Assembly: GCA_012103475.1 (NCBI GenBank)
Contig: WLWS01000004.1
Span: 533,404-597,403 of the forward strand
DNA length: 64,000 bases
Direction: 5' to 3'
Source: Gammaproteobacteria bacterium
Lineage (GTDB): Bacteria > Pseudomonadota > Gammaproteobacteria > Eutrophobiales > Eutrophobiaceae
Under the pieces are notes generated by a model, which was not told the DNA's origin, ran no database searches, and worked only from the letters and a program-made list of their open reading frames with translations. Shown here one piece after another: positions 1-7,900 of this stretch. Made by a program: the position numbers and the translations under genes. Numbering within the stretch: the stretch's first letter is position 1; each line of letters starts with the position of its first letter.

Positions 1-100
1 CTCCCTCGGGGATATCAAGATCGATATCAAACAGAATTTGTTTACGCAGAGGCCCATGCCCGTAAAAATGGCTGAGTGAATCGGACAGGATGGCACTCAT
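1..100 (-). CDS. DevA-type ABC transporter ATPase, N-terminus only
   Basis: Only the first 33 codons are inside the window. The gene starts with ATG at 98-100, directly after the TAA stop of the upstream permease gene (101-103), and runs off the left edge. The visible start, MSAILSDSLSHFYGHG, followed by a basic segment and FDIDLDIPEG, has the look of the first beta strand of an ABC ATPase, before the Walker A motif, which is not reached. The identification rests mainly on its position as third gene of a devB-devC-devA order. It would power export through the DevC permease together with the DevB adaptor. Confidence 0.75.
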   Translation of the reverse strand, partial: MSAILSDSLSHFYGHGPLRKQILFDIDLDIPEG

Positions 101-1249
101 TTAGAAAACTTCCGCGGGATCGATTCGCGCAACTTTGCGAACCGCAAGCAAAGCAGAAAATGCGCACATACCAAGAGTTAGCGCAAAAACGAATAAGGCA
201 CGTTCGGGCGTTACATATAACGGTAACGATGTCGCTGCCGCCGCTCGACCATATAAAAACCATGCCCCCGTAACGCCAGGCAAAAACCCTAATACACCGA
301 GCACCGCCGCTTGCTGTAAAACGATACCTGCGACAAAAGAGTTGTCGTAACCGATTGCCCTGAGCGTCGCATACTCATTCAGATGTTCGGTAACATCGGC
401 AAACAAAATCTGGTAAACAACAATGGCACCTACAACCAGACCCATTATAGCCCCGAATGCGAAGATATAACCGATGGGCGTGGCGCGATTCCAATAGCTC
501 GTTTCCCTTTTTACAAAGCTACTTTTGCTCATAACGAGTACATCTTTTGGAAGGTACTCTCTTAAACGGTTTGTTACCTCATCAACATTGACGTCATTCT
601 TGATTTTGATTAATCCAAGCTGAATATCATTTCTATTTTTGTCCGGAAAGATTCGAAGCCAATTATCAATGCTGGTCATAATGGTGCCATCAATACCAAA
701 GGACGTTCCCATATCAAATAATCCGACAACCTCGATTTCGCGATTATTGACTTCCGTTTTAACAGGGCCAACAGTATTCAGGTAGTTCGCAACTCCGCCA
801 AATTCTGGTCTTGACAAGGAGTCGAAAATCACAACATCACGTTGTTTTAATAATTTCCGCGATTCATCAAGCCCTGGTGTATCAAGTACAGAGCGTGAAG
901 GATCAAAACCAACTGCATTTAAGCTGCGCCTGCCTTTGCCCCAGGGATCCTTCCACACCGCAGGGAATATATAAACTGGTGTTGCTGCTTCCACGTCTGG
1001 ATCGGATAGTGATTGGTAGACACGACGAATCGAAAATGATTCAGGCCTCACAATAAACACACTGTTAGGGCTGAATAAGGCGATATCATAGTTAAATCGT
1101 TCATGGAATCGCACAGCACTGTCAAAAAGCGCCTGACGAAAACCCAGTTGCATCATAATAAGTAACACAGCAAAGGCAATGCCCAGAATGGCAACGAACA
1201 TCCTCAGCGGTTTATGACGTAACTGCTGCCAGCCTAAGGGTGCAGACAT
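101..1249 (-). CDS. devC: DevC-type ABC transporter permease (MacB/FtsX fold)
   Basis: A 382-residue inner-membrane permease of the DevC family. There is one hydrophobic segment near the N-terminus (about residues 17-37), a large periplasmic domain of about 220 residues, then three membrane segments at the C-terminus (from about residue 260 on). This is the FtsX/MacB topology. It should form the membrane part of a tripartite exporter with the HlyD-like adaptor upstream (stop at 1286, a 36-base gap) and the ATPase downstream (start at 100, no gap). The best-studied DevBCA exports glycolipid in cyanobacterial heterocysts. In proteobacteria the substrate is not known and I do not infer one. Confidence 0.85.
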   Translation of the reverse strand: MSAPLGWQQLRHKPLRMFVAILGIAFAVLLIMMQLGFRQALFDSAVRFHERFNYDIALFSPNSVFIVRPESFSIRRVYQSLSDPDVEAATPVYIFPAVWKDPWGKGRRSLNAVGFDPSRSVLDTPGLDESRKLLKQRDVVIFDSLSRPEFGGVANYLNTVGPVKTEVNNREIEVVGLFDMGTSFGIDGTIMTSIDNWLRIFPDKNRNDIQLGLIKIKNDVNVDEVTNRLREYLPKDVLVMSKSSFVKRETSYWNRATPIGYIFAFGAIMGLVVGAIVVYQILFADVTEHLNEYATLRAIGYDNSFVAGIVLQQAAVLGVLGFLPGVTGAWFLYGRAAAATSLPLYVTPERALFVFALTLGMCAFSALLAVRKVARIDPAEVF

Positions 1250-1285
1250 TAATTGAGATACCTGAATAAAATTGGATATACGACG

Positions 1286-2206
1286 CTATTCTTCAATGAT
1301 AATTTCTACTTGAAGATTTGTCAGTTGAGAAATCTTCGCAACGTCGCCAAGCTTAATTTCCACCTCGACAACGCGCGCGTCTTTACGAGCGGCAGGATCT
1401 GTTCCCGTCACATCCTGTTTTCTAATCATAGGCCGAATGTATTCGACCTTCCCATGAAGTTCTCCGGAAATGGCGGGGCTAGAAATAGATGCAGATTGTC
1501 CTACTTTTACTTTATATATATCTGTTTCATACACTTCAGCGATCGCGTACATATTGTCAGTTGCACCTAGCTCAAGAATGCCCTCGGCGTCTATCGATTC
1601 TCCTGGCCATTTCAGAATATTCAGAACGCGCCCCCGGACGGGAGAAAATACAGAAGCTCGTGCCAGCAGGGATTCTCTTGATATGAGTTTTTCGGCTGCC
1701 AGATCGGCGCGACTAATCATGGCTTCAGCATTCATTTCTGAAGCATGGCAATTTGCCATCTGATAGATGGCGTCTGCGGATGAGCGCTCGGACTCTTCCT
1801 CGGAAGATAATTTCTGTTTTAACAGACTTTGACGACGGTCCGCTTCGCGTTTAGTCACTCCTGCGCGTGTACATTCAGCTTCCGCAACAGCAACAGACGC
1901 CATCGCGTCTTTCAATGCCGACTGATGCGCAGCAGCTGCCTCATTGCGCAATGCACGCAAAACGTTGTCGCTTTCCATTACGGCGAGCAATTGGCCTTTC
2001 TCTACTGCATCACCGGATGAAACATGCAATGATTTCAAAATCGCACCATTTCCAGCCTCTGCAATAATCGGCGCGGTAATATTAAATACACCATTATGGG
2101 GTTCCACTCGTCCCAGAGCAGATACATCTGCCAACCCGGGAACAGGAAACACAAGAATGACTAGCGTGATGATTGCAGGTAAGAACACTTTAATTATTCT
2201 CAACAC
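1286..2206 (-). CDS. devB: HlyD/DevB-family membrane fusion protein
   Basis: A 306-residue periplasmic adaptor. Residues 1-26 form a signal or anchor segment ending in PGLADV. A biotinyl-lipoyl-like half-domain follows (LKSLHVSSGDAVEKGQLLAV, about residues 58-77). Next comes a long alpha-helical hairpin rich in Ala and Glu (about 85-175), then the second half-domain (SPVRGRVLNILKWPGE, about 188-203) and a C-terminal beta domain. This is the standard HlyD/DevB order. It is the first gene of the devBCA-type operon read towards the left edge. The adaptor would bridge the DevC permease to an outer-membrane channel, which is not in this window. Confidence 0.85.
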   Translation of the reverse strand: MLRIIKVFLPAIITLVILVFPVPGLADVSALGRVEPHNGVFNITAPIIAEAGNGAILKSLHVSSGDAVEKGQLLAVMESDNVLRALRNEAAAAHQSALKDAMASVAVAEAECTRAGVTKREADRRQSLLKQKLSSEEESERSSADAIYQMANCHASEMNAEAMISRADLAAEKLISRESLLARASVFSPVRGRVLNILKWPGESIDAEGILELGATDNMYAIAEVYETDIYKVKVGQSASISSPAISGELHGKVEYIRPMIRKQDVTGTDPAARKDARVVEVEIKLGDVAKISQLTNLQVEIIIEE

Positions 2207-2403
2207 CTAAATACCAATATAATTCTGGCTCAGAAGAAACTTTGCTCGTCTCGATTTGTGTGTTCAATGCTGCATTGAAAACATAATCAGTGATATTTTT
2301 TCACTTTACTATTATCAAAAAACTTTAAACAGGCCAGTAGTAGTTTGATAATGAATTTACCATTACGACTTGACAATATCTTGTTTATTTTCAGGAAAGG
2401 ACA

Positions 2404-3192
2404 TCAATCTCCATCGAGAATACGACCAATACCACCCAATACTGACCCCTCACCTTTGTCACTACCACCGACACTCGGCGCGTGTGCAAGAATTCTGTCA
2501 GCCATTCGAGAGAAGGGCAGGCTCTGTAACCAGACAGTGCCGGTGCCTGATAGAGTGGCAAGGAAAACGCCTTCACCACCAAAAATCATGGATTTTAAGT
2601 TACCGGCACGCTGGATGTCGTACTTAATACCTGGCGTAAAACCAACCAGACAGCCAGTGTCGACACGAAGTGTTTCACCCTTCAATTCCTTTTTTATTAC
2701 CGTGCCCCCGGCCTGAATGAAAGCCATGCCATCACCTGCAAGTGTCTGCAAAATAAATCCTTCACCACCAAACAGGCCGGCACCCAGACGTTTGTTGAAG
2801 GTAATTGAAATACTGGTACCAAGCGCAGCGCAAAGAAACGCGTCTTTCTGACAGGTAATTTTCTCTCCGAGTTCGGCCATATTCAGTGCCACAATGGAGC
2901 CGGGATAAGGTGCGGAAAAAGCCACACGTTTTTTACCCTGTCCCCGATTGCTGAAGTGCGTCGTGAACATGGATTCACCGGTTAACATACGTTTGCCAGC
3001 ACTGAACACTTTCCCCAGCAAACCTTCATCCGCTTTTGCGCCATCTCCCATACGCGTTTCAAAATCAACGCCTTCTTCCATGTAGGTCATCGAACCGGCT
3101 TCAGCTATAACCGTTTCTGAAGGGTCCAGCTCGACCTCCACTATCTGCATATCGTGACCGATGATTTCGTAATCGACTTCGTGACAACGCAT
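2404..3192 (-). CDS. AIM24/TIGR00266 family protein
   Basis: A 262-residue member of the TIGR00266/AIM24 family, whose biochemical role is unknown. The family signature is visible: a start with [18 protein letters not shown], then [19 protein letters not shown] (about residues 31-49), repeated Gly-rich beta-helix-like stretches ([20 protein letters not shown], about 136-155), and a late [15 protein letters not shown] repeat. Eukaryotic AIM24 is mitochondrial; bacterial members are mostly cytosolic or membrane-associated. It lies 33 bases after the UbiD gene on the same strand and may be cotranscribed with it, but no functional link is evident. Confidence 0.85.
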   Translation of the reverse strand: MRCHEVDYEIIGHDMQIVEVELDPSETVIAEAGSMTYMEEGVDFETRMGDGAKADEGLLGKVFSAGKRMLTGESMFTTHFSNRGQGKKRVAFSAPYPGSIVALNMAELGEKITCQKDAFLCAALGTSISITFNKRLGAGLFGGEGFILQTLAGDGMAFIQAGGTVIKKELKGETLRVDTGCLVGFTPGIKYDIQRAGNLKSMIFGGEGVFLATLSGTGTVWLQSLPFSRMADRILAHAPSVGGSDKGEGSVLGGIGRILDGD

Positions 3193-3225
3193 ACTGCTCT
3201 CCTTTATTTAAGTATTAACTATCTC

Positions 3226-4590
3226 TCAGCCACCTTCGATTTCGTAGTCCTCAAGGTTGACCTGTTTAACAGTCGCCCTCACGAACTTGTCCTCTCGTGG
3301 CATCGGAACGGTTGCATCGAAGCCCATACGAGTCCACTTATCGTCTTCGACACTCGGATTTAAACGATGACCTATTCCGTCTACCATAATGACATCTTTT
3401 TCAAACTGACAGCGTGTTTGTACTGCCCATTCAACATCATCAACGCTATAAATATCCACATCCGTATCAACCAGTGTGACAGTCTTAACAAAAGGGTGTG
3501 CAACAAAGCAGGCCATTATTGCATTGCGCTGTATGCCTTCATGTTTCTTGTCTATCTGAACAACCAGATGGTAAGGAACTGAGCCATTTGAAAAATGAAC
3601 CGCGGTGACATCAGGAACAATGGAATGCACTTTATCGAACACTGAGGCACTTGCGCCAATACCGAAAGCGTTATAGACCTCCTTTCCGGAAAGTATAGAT
3701 TGAAATACCGGTTCTTTACGGCGGGTGATCGCAGTGGCTTCAAAAACCCAGCGATCTTCCCGCTCTGCATAATATCCGGTGACTTCTGCGTAAGGACCTT
3801 CCGGCTCTCTAATATTGGGCAGGATTTTTCCTTCGATAATAAACTGGGCATTGGCCACACCCTCGACGGCAACCGTTTGTGATTCCAGCAATTCAACTGG
3901 TTCACCGCGCAACTGGCTGGCAATGCTGAGTTCATCCATTTCGATTGGCGCTGCTGAAGCTGGTGCAGCTCCCGCCATTAGCATTGGAAAATCAATACCA
4001 TTGCTAACCGTCAGTTCCAGAGCTTCACCTTTGGCTTCAGCTCTCTTGTAGTAATCCATCAGATGACCAAGTTCTTCAAGCAATAAGGTAAAACGATTCT
4101 TACCCACTACCATCATTCGATGTATCGATAAATTACGCACCCCCGTGTCCGGGTCTTTTGCGATAACTACGCTGGACGTCAAATAAGCGCCACCATCCCC
4201 TTCGGAATGATGTGGGATTGGCAACGAATACAGGTCAACTTCTTTTTCGACTACTTCATTAGCCGGGCCCTTTTTTAGCGTAGGTGACTCCATAGGAGCC
4301 TGACGCCAGGCGCGGATATCATTGGCAATAGCAAATGGCAATTCGCCAACATCGGTATTAAAAAGATCAGCAAGGATGCCTCGATGCCAGTAAAAACCGA
4401 TTAAGACAGGAAAGTCGCTGCCCTTCACATTTTCAAAAAGCACGGCTTTGCCACCTTCATATTTCTTGGCAATACCGGCCAGTTCCAGATAGGGATCAAC
4501 TTCGCTTTTTACTCGCACAAGATGATTGTTTTCTTCGAGAAAGCCAATGTATTGCTGAAGATCGATGAGGTTTCGTTTCGCGAGATCCAT
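3226..4590 (-). CDS. UbiD family decarboxylase (prenylated-FMN dependent)
   Basis: A 454-residue UbiD-family (de)carboxylase. Members use prenylated FMN made by UbiX to decarboxylate aromatic or alpha,beta-unsaturated acids. Family hallmarks seen here: LSIHRMMVVGKNRF with the Arg that contacts the cofactor phosphate (about residue 156), EPEGPYAEVTGYY with the conserved acidic residues (about 261-273), and a C-terminal metal/cofactor region with DVTAVHFSNGSVPYHLVVQI. It is a little shorter than E. coli UbiD (about 497 residues). It stands divergent to a ubiX homologue at 4770. It could act in ubiquinone synthesis or, given the aromatic-catabolic surroundings, on a phenolic acid; the sequence alone does not decide. 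Confidence 0.88.
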   Translation of the reverse strand: MDLAKRNLIDLQQYIGFLEENNHLVRVKSEVDPYLELAGIAKKYEGGKAVLFENVKGSDFPVLIGFYWHRGILADLFNTDVGELPFAIANDIRAWRQAPMESPTLKKGPANEVVEKEVDLYSLPIPHHSEGDGGAYLTSSVVIAKDPDTGVRNLSIHRMMVVGKNRFTLLLEELGHLMDYYKRAEAKGEALELTVSNGIDFPMLMAGAAPASAAPIEMDELSIASQLRGEPVELLESQTVAVEGVANAQFIIEGKILPNIREPEGPYAEVTGYYAEREDRWVFEATAITRRKEPVFQSILSGKEVYNAFGIGASASVFDKVHSIVPDVTAVHFSNGSVPYHLVVQIDKKHEGIQRNAIMACFVAHPFVKTVTLVDTDVDIYSVDDVEWAVQTRCQFEKDVIMVDGIGHRLNPSVEDDKWTRMGFDATVPMPREDKFVRATVKQVNLEDYEIEGG

Positions 4591-4769
4591 GTTCTTTTCC
4601 TTTAGTGTTTATCTGGTTTCGATGTCGAAACTGGGAAGTAAGTATACAAGGAATAGACAGCTTATTGCAGAGCGTTTTCATGGTTTTCGCGCTGCAAAAC
4701 GCCGCTGATACTCAAGTAATTGTGATACTGATATACTAATTTTCGTTAAATGTCATTGAGGCGTGTCAA

Positions 4770-5342
4770 ATGCGATTGATTATAGGAATTTCAGGTTCGA
4801 GCGGTGTCATCTATGGTATTCGCCTGTTACAAGTGTTGAAAGATCAGGACAATGTGGAAACACACCTGGTAATGTCACCCACCGCCAAAATGAACATTCC
4901 CATTGAAACCGATATGTCAGCGAAAGACGTGGAAGCTCTCGCCGATCAGGTCCACAACTTCAATGATGTAGCCGCCAATATATCCAGTGGTTCGTTTCGA
5001 ACTGACGGAATGATAATCGCACCATGCTCGATGAAGACTCTGTCCGCCATCGTGCATTCCTTCGCTGACAATTTATTAGCCAGAGCGGCCGACGTGGTTA
5101 TCAAGGAAGGTCGCAAGCTTGTGCTAATGCCGAGAGAGACACCTCTGCATGTAGGCCATTGCCGCATGTTGTATCAAGCTGCCCAAATGGGTGTACAAAT
5201 TGCACCGCCAATGCCGGCGTTTTACAACCGGCCGGAATCGATTGAAGATATCGTCAACCATTCCGTTGGTCGGGTACTGGATTTGTTTGAGCTCGAATCC
5301 GGTATTGTCAAACGTTGGGCTGGTACGAAGAAACAGAAATAA
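4770..5342 (+). CDS. ubiX: Flavin prenyltransferase UbiX
   Basis: A 190-residue flavin prenyltransferase of normal family length. It attaches a dimethylallyl group to FMN to make the prenyl-FMN cofactor used by UbiD enzymes. The Rossmann-like FMN site GISGSSGVIYG lies at about residues 5-15, the conserved APCSMKTLS at about 85-93, and RETPLHVGH at about 122-130, where the conserved Arg and Glu bind the prenyl phosphate. It is divergently transcribed from the UbiD gene (start 4590), so one 180-base region probably holds both promoters. The pairing supports a dedicated UbiD/UbiX system. Confidence 0.93.
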   Translation: MRLIIGISGSSGVIYGIRLLQVLKDQDNVETHLVMSPTAKMNIPIETDMSAKDVEALADQVHNFNDVAANISSGSFRTDGMIIAPCSMKTLSAIVHSFADNLLARAADVVIKEGRKLVLMPRETPLHVGHCRMLYQAAQMGVQIAPPMPAFYNRPESIEDIVNHSVGRVLDLFELESGIVKRWAGTKKQK

Positions 5343-5358
5343 ACAGGTGCGCGCACGC

Positions 5359-5904
5359 TCAGCCAAGCTCTGCGAGAACTTCCGCTTCAGATAGTTGCTT
5401 TATACCCGCGCCGACAATTACGGATAATTGATCTTTTAGCTCTTTTCCCATCTCTATTTCAAGAAAAGAAAAATACGCTGCGCTATTGAGCAACATGAAT
5501 TCCAGTTGCATTGACAAGGACTGAGCATTTTCTTCAAGTCCTAGCACCATCGACTGCAGAACTTCCTGTTGAATTTTTTCACCTGCCAGTTCCAATTTCT
5601 TCACCTTTTCACGATACATCTGACAGTCTTCCTTGTGCATTCGCGAATCTTCACATCCATCTGTCTTCAGCCATGTTCGAACCCCACGCAAGGGTACAAC
5701 AACCTGAGCAGACCAGGACCCGGAAAAATCCAGAACCTCCCTGAACAAGGGTTCAGCTATCGGGCCTCGCGTGTGACCGTACCACAGCGTGAACAGAAGA
5801 ATATTCACATCCACTCCGTAGTTATTCTGTAGTGTGAGACAGGCTTCAGGAACCTGCTCGCAACTGTAGGTCCGGATTGAAAAGTCCCAGAAAGATTCCG
5901 ACAT
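5359..5904 (-). CDS. TIGR02444 family protein
   Basis: About 181 residues, of a small family (TIGR02444) found mainly in gammaproteobacteria, without a known function. The typical opening SESFWDFSIRTYS, the Cys-containing ACLTLQNNYGVDVNILLF and the RGVRTWLK segment are present. I placed the start at the ATG at 5902-5904. A GTG nine bases upstream (5913) is also in frame and cannot be excluded. The gene is convergent with ubiX (ends 16 bases apart). The second half is helical with several Glu/Lys-rich stretches and no catalytic motif I can name. Confidence 0.85.
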   Translation of the reverse strand: MSESFWDFSIRTYSCEQVPEACLTLQNNYGVDVNILLFTLWYGHTRGPIAEPLFREVLDFSGSWSAQVVVPLRGVRTWLKTDGCEDSRMHKEDCQMYREKVKKLELAGEKIQQEVLQSMVLGLEENAQSLSMQLEFMLLNSAAYFSFLEIEMGKELKDQLSVIVGAGIKQLSEAEVLAELG

Positions 5905-5950
5905 CTTATTCACTTGTCCGATATAAGCTTGATGTATTTATTATAGTAAC

Positions 5951-7864
5951 ATGCATAATAAGGGCTCAGAGCTAAAATTGAGTCGACGCAAAATGCATAG
6001 AAAAATGAAAATCCTCGCTAAGCTCGTATTAATAGTTGCTACATTCCTGAGCATATCGAACCAAACATCCGCCCGCACTCAGAAACCCGTTCTGCATGGG
6101 CAACACTGGGTTGCGATTACCGGCAAACCTCTGGCAGCGACCAGCGGTGCCATGATGTTCCAGAAAGATGGTAATGCCATAGATGCCGCGATGGCGATGC
6201 TGGCGACTACCAGTACAATGTGGGATGTCCTTGCCTGGGGTGGAGAAACTCAGGCGCTTATTTACGATCCGCATACAAAAAAAATTATAGGTATCAATGC
6301 GCTCGGCGTCGCACCGAGCGGAGCAACGGCTGATTTTTTTAAAAATAAAGGCCTTCAATATCCTCCGTATCTGGGTCCGCTTGCCGCGGTTACTCCTGGT
6401 ACGCCCGGTGGCTTATTTACGATGCTTGCCGAATGGGGAAAATTATCGCTTGCTGATGTTCTGGCTCCGGCGATAGTAATGGCTGAGGGCTATCCTATTG
6501 AACACGACACTGCAAAACGCATCAGACTTTCTGCCGACGACATTCGTAAGTGGCCTTATTCAGCAGCGGTTTTTCTGACTCATCCCGAAGACAGGGAAAA
6601 CCCGGCGCCAAGACCCGGTGAGATATTCCGTCAAGCTGATCTGGCCAATACCTTACGCAAACTCGTCAGTACTGAATCTGAAGCACTGGCGAAAGGTCTA
6701 ACACGTAAACAGGCTATCTATGCAGCCTATGATCGTTTTTATCGAGGCGACATTGCGAAAGAAATTGTCCGCAGTACACAGGAAGCCGGCGGCCTTATTA
6801 CTATGGATGATCTGGATAAATGGCAGGTCCACATAGAAGAACCCGTTCACACCAATTATCGCGGTATTGATGTTTACAAACTGACTTCCTGGGTACAGGG
6901 CCCGGTTTTATTGCAGACTCTCAACATTCTTGAAAACACTAACCTGAAAGCGATGGGCTACAACAGTGCAAGCTATATCCATACTCTCTATCAGGCGATG
7001 AATCTGGCCTTTGCAGATCGGGATTTTTATTATGGCGATCCCTATTTCGAACCAGAGGAACCGATGCAGGGACTACTCTCCAAAAAGTATGCAAAGAAAC
7101 GCTATGAACAAATTAACTGGGAAAGCAATGACGCCACAGTCGGTCCCGGCGATCCCTATGCTTTTCAGAAGGGCCGGAATCCTTATAAAAATTATCTGAA
7201 AAAATGGAATAAAAGAAAGCAGGGTGGAAATGATGGTCACACCGTCAGACTGGATCAACGCGAAATCGAAGAATCGTTTCTCGCTGGCACTACTTCTATG
7301 CAGGCAGCAGACGCTGAAGGCTGGATCATTTCTATTACACCAAGCGGCGGTTGGGTGCCCGCCTTTATTGCCGGTAAAAGCGGTATAGGTCTGTCACAAC
7401 GCATGCAAAGCTTCGTTCTCAACCCTGAAGAGAATCCTTACAATGTTGTTGAACCCGGTAAACGTCCGAGAGTCACACTGACGCCGGGTCTGGCCATGAA
7501 AGAGGGCAAGCCCTACCTTGCCTTTTCTGTGCAGGGCGGTGATACGCAGGATCAGAACCTGTTACAGTTTCTATTGAATATGGTGGAATGGGATATGAAT
7601 CCGCAGGAAGCAGCTGAAGCCGCTAACATTAATAGTTTCCAGATGCGGGGCTCTTTTAAAGATCACCCTTCAGAGCCCGGAAAACTCTGGCTGCGTAATG
7701 ACGTACCATCATGGGTACAGAACAAACTTGTGTCCATGGGCTATCATCTGGAATTAAAAGAAAGAACATCCGGCCCGATTACTGCAATATGGTTTGACCA
7801 TGTACATGGCAGCATGTGGGGAGCGGCAAGTAACTTTGGTGATGATTATGGAATCGCCTGGTGA
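5951..7864 (+). CDS. Gamma-glutamyltransferase family protein, secreted
   Basis: A 637-residue Ntn-hydrolase of the gamma-glutamyltranspeptidase family. Such precursors cleave themselves into two subunits and transfer or hydrolyse gamma-glutamyl groups in the periplasm. A signal peptide (MKILAKLVLIVATFLSIS) begins at an in-frame ATG at 6005, which may be the true start. Upstream ATGs at 5951 and 5993 lack a clear ribosome site. The autocatalytic Thr lies near residue 446 in the context AGTTSMQAAD, instead of the classic D-T-T-H. The later conserved Gly-Gly (SVQGGDTQDQNLLQ, about 523-536) is present. It belongs to a divergent branch whose substrate may not be glutathione. The aldehyde oxidoreductase gene follows after 36 bases, probably in one transcript. 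Confidence 0.85.
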   Translation: MHNKGSELKLSRRKMHRKMKILAKLVLIVATFLSISNQTSARTQKPVLHGQHWVAITGKPLAATSGAMMFQKDGNAIDAAMAMLATTSTMWDVLAWGGETQALIYDPHTKKIIGINALGVAPSGATADFFKNKGLQYPPYLGPLAAVTPGTPGGLFTMLAEWGKLSLADVLAPAIVMAEGYPIEHDTAKRIRLSADDIRKWPYSAAVFLTHPEDRENPAPRPGEIFRQADLANTLRKLVSTESEALAKGLTRKQAIYAAYDRFYRGDIAKEIVRSTQEAGGLITMDDLDKWQVHIEEPVHTNYRGIDVYKLTSWVQGPVLLQTLNILENTNLKAMGYNSASYIHTLYQAMNLAFADRDFYYGDPYFEPEEPMQGLLSKKYAKKRYEQINWESNDATVGPGDPYAFQKGRNPYKNYLKKWNKRKQGGNDGHTVRLDQREIEESFLAGTTSMQAADAEGWIISITPSGGWVPAFIAGKSGIGLSQRMQSFVLNPEENPYNVVEPGKRPRVTLTPGLAMKEGKPYLAFSVQGGDTQDQNLLQFLLNMVEWDMNPQEAAEAANINSFQMRGSFKDHPSEPGKLWLRNDVPSWVQNKLVSMGYHLELKERTSGPITAIWFDHVHGSMWGAASNFGDDYGIAW

Positions 7865-7900
7865 TCATTAACAGCGTGAGTTTTTATTTTGGAGTATGTA

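Noticed and set aside
7889..7900. TTG start for the aldehyde oxidoreductase
   Set aside because: It would contain the ribosome site GGAG at 7891-7894. The ATG at 7901 has ideal spacing and the usual RKYLHIEL opening.
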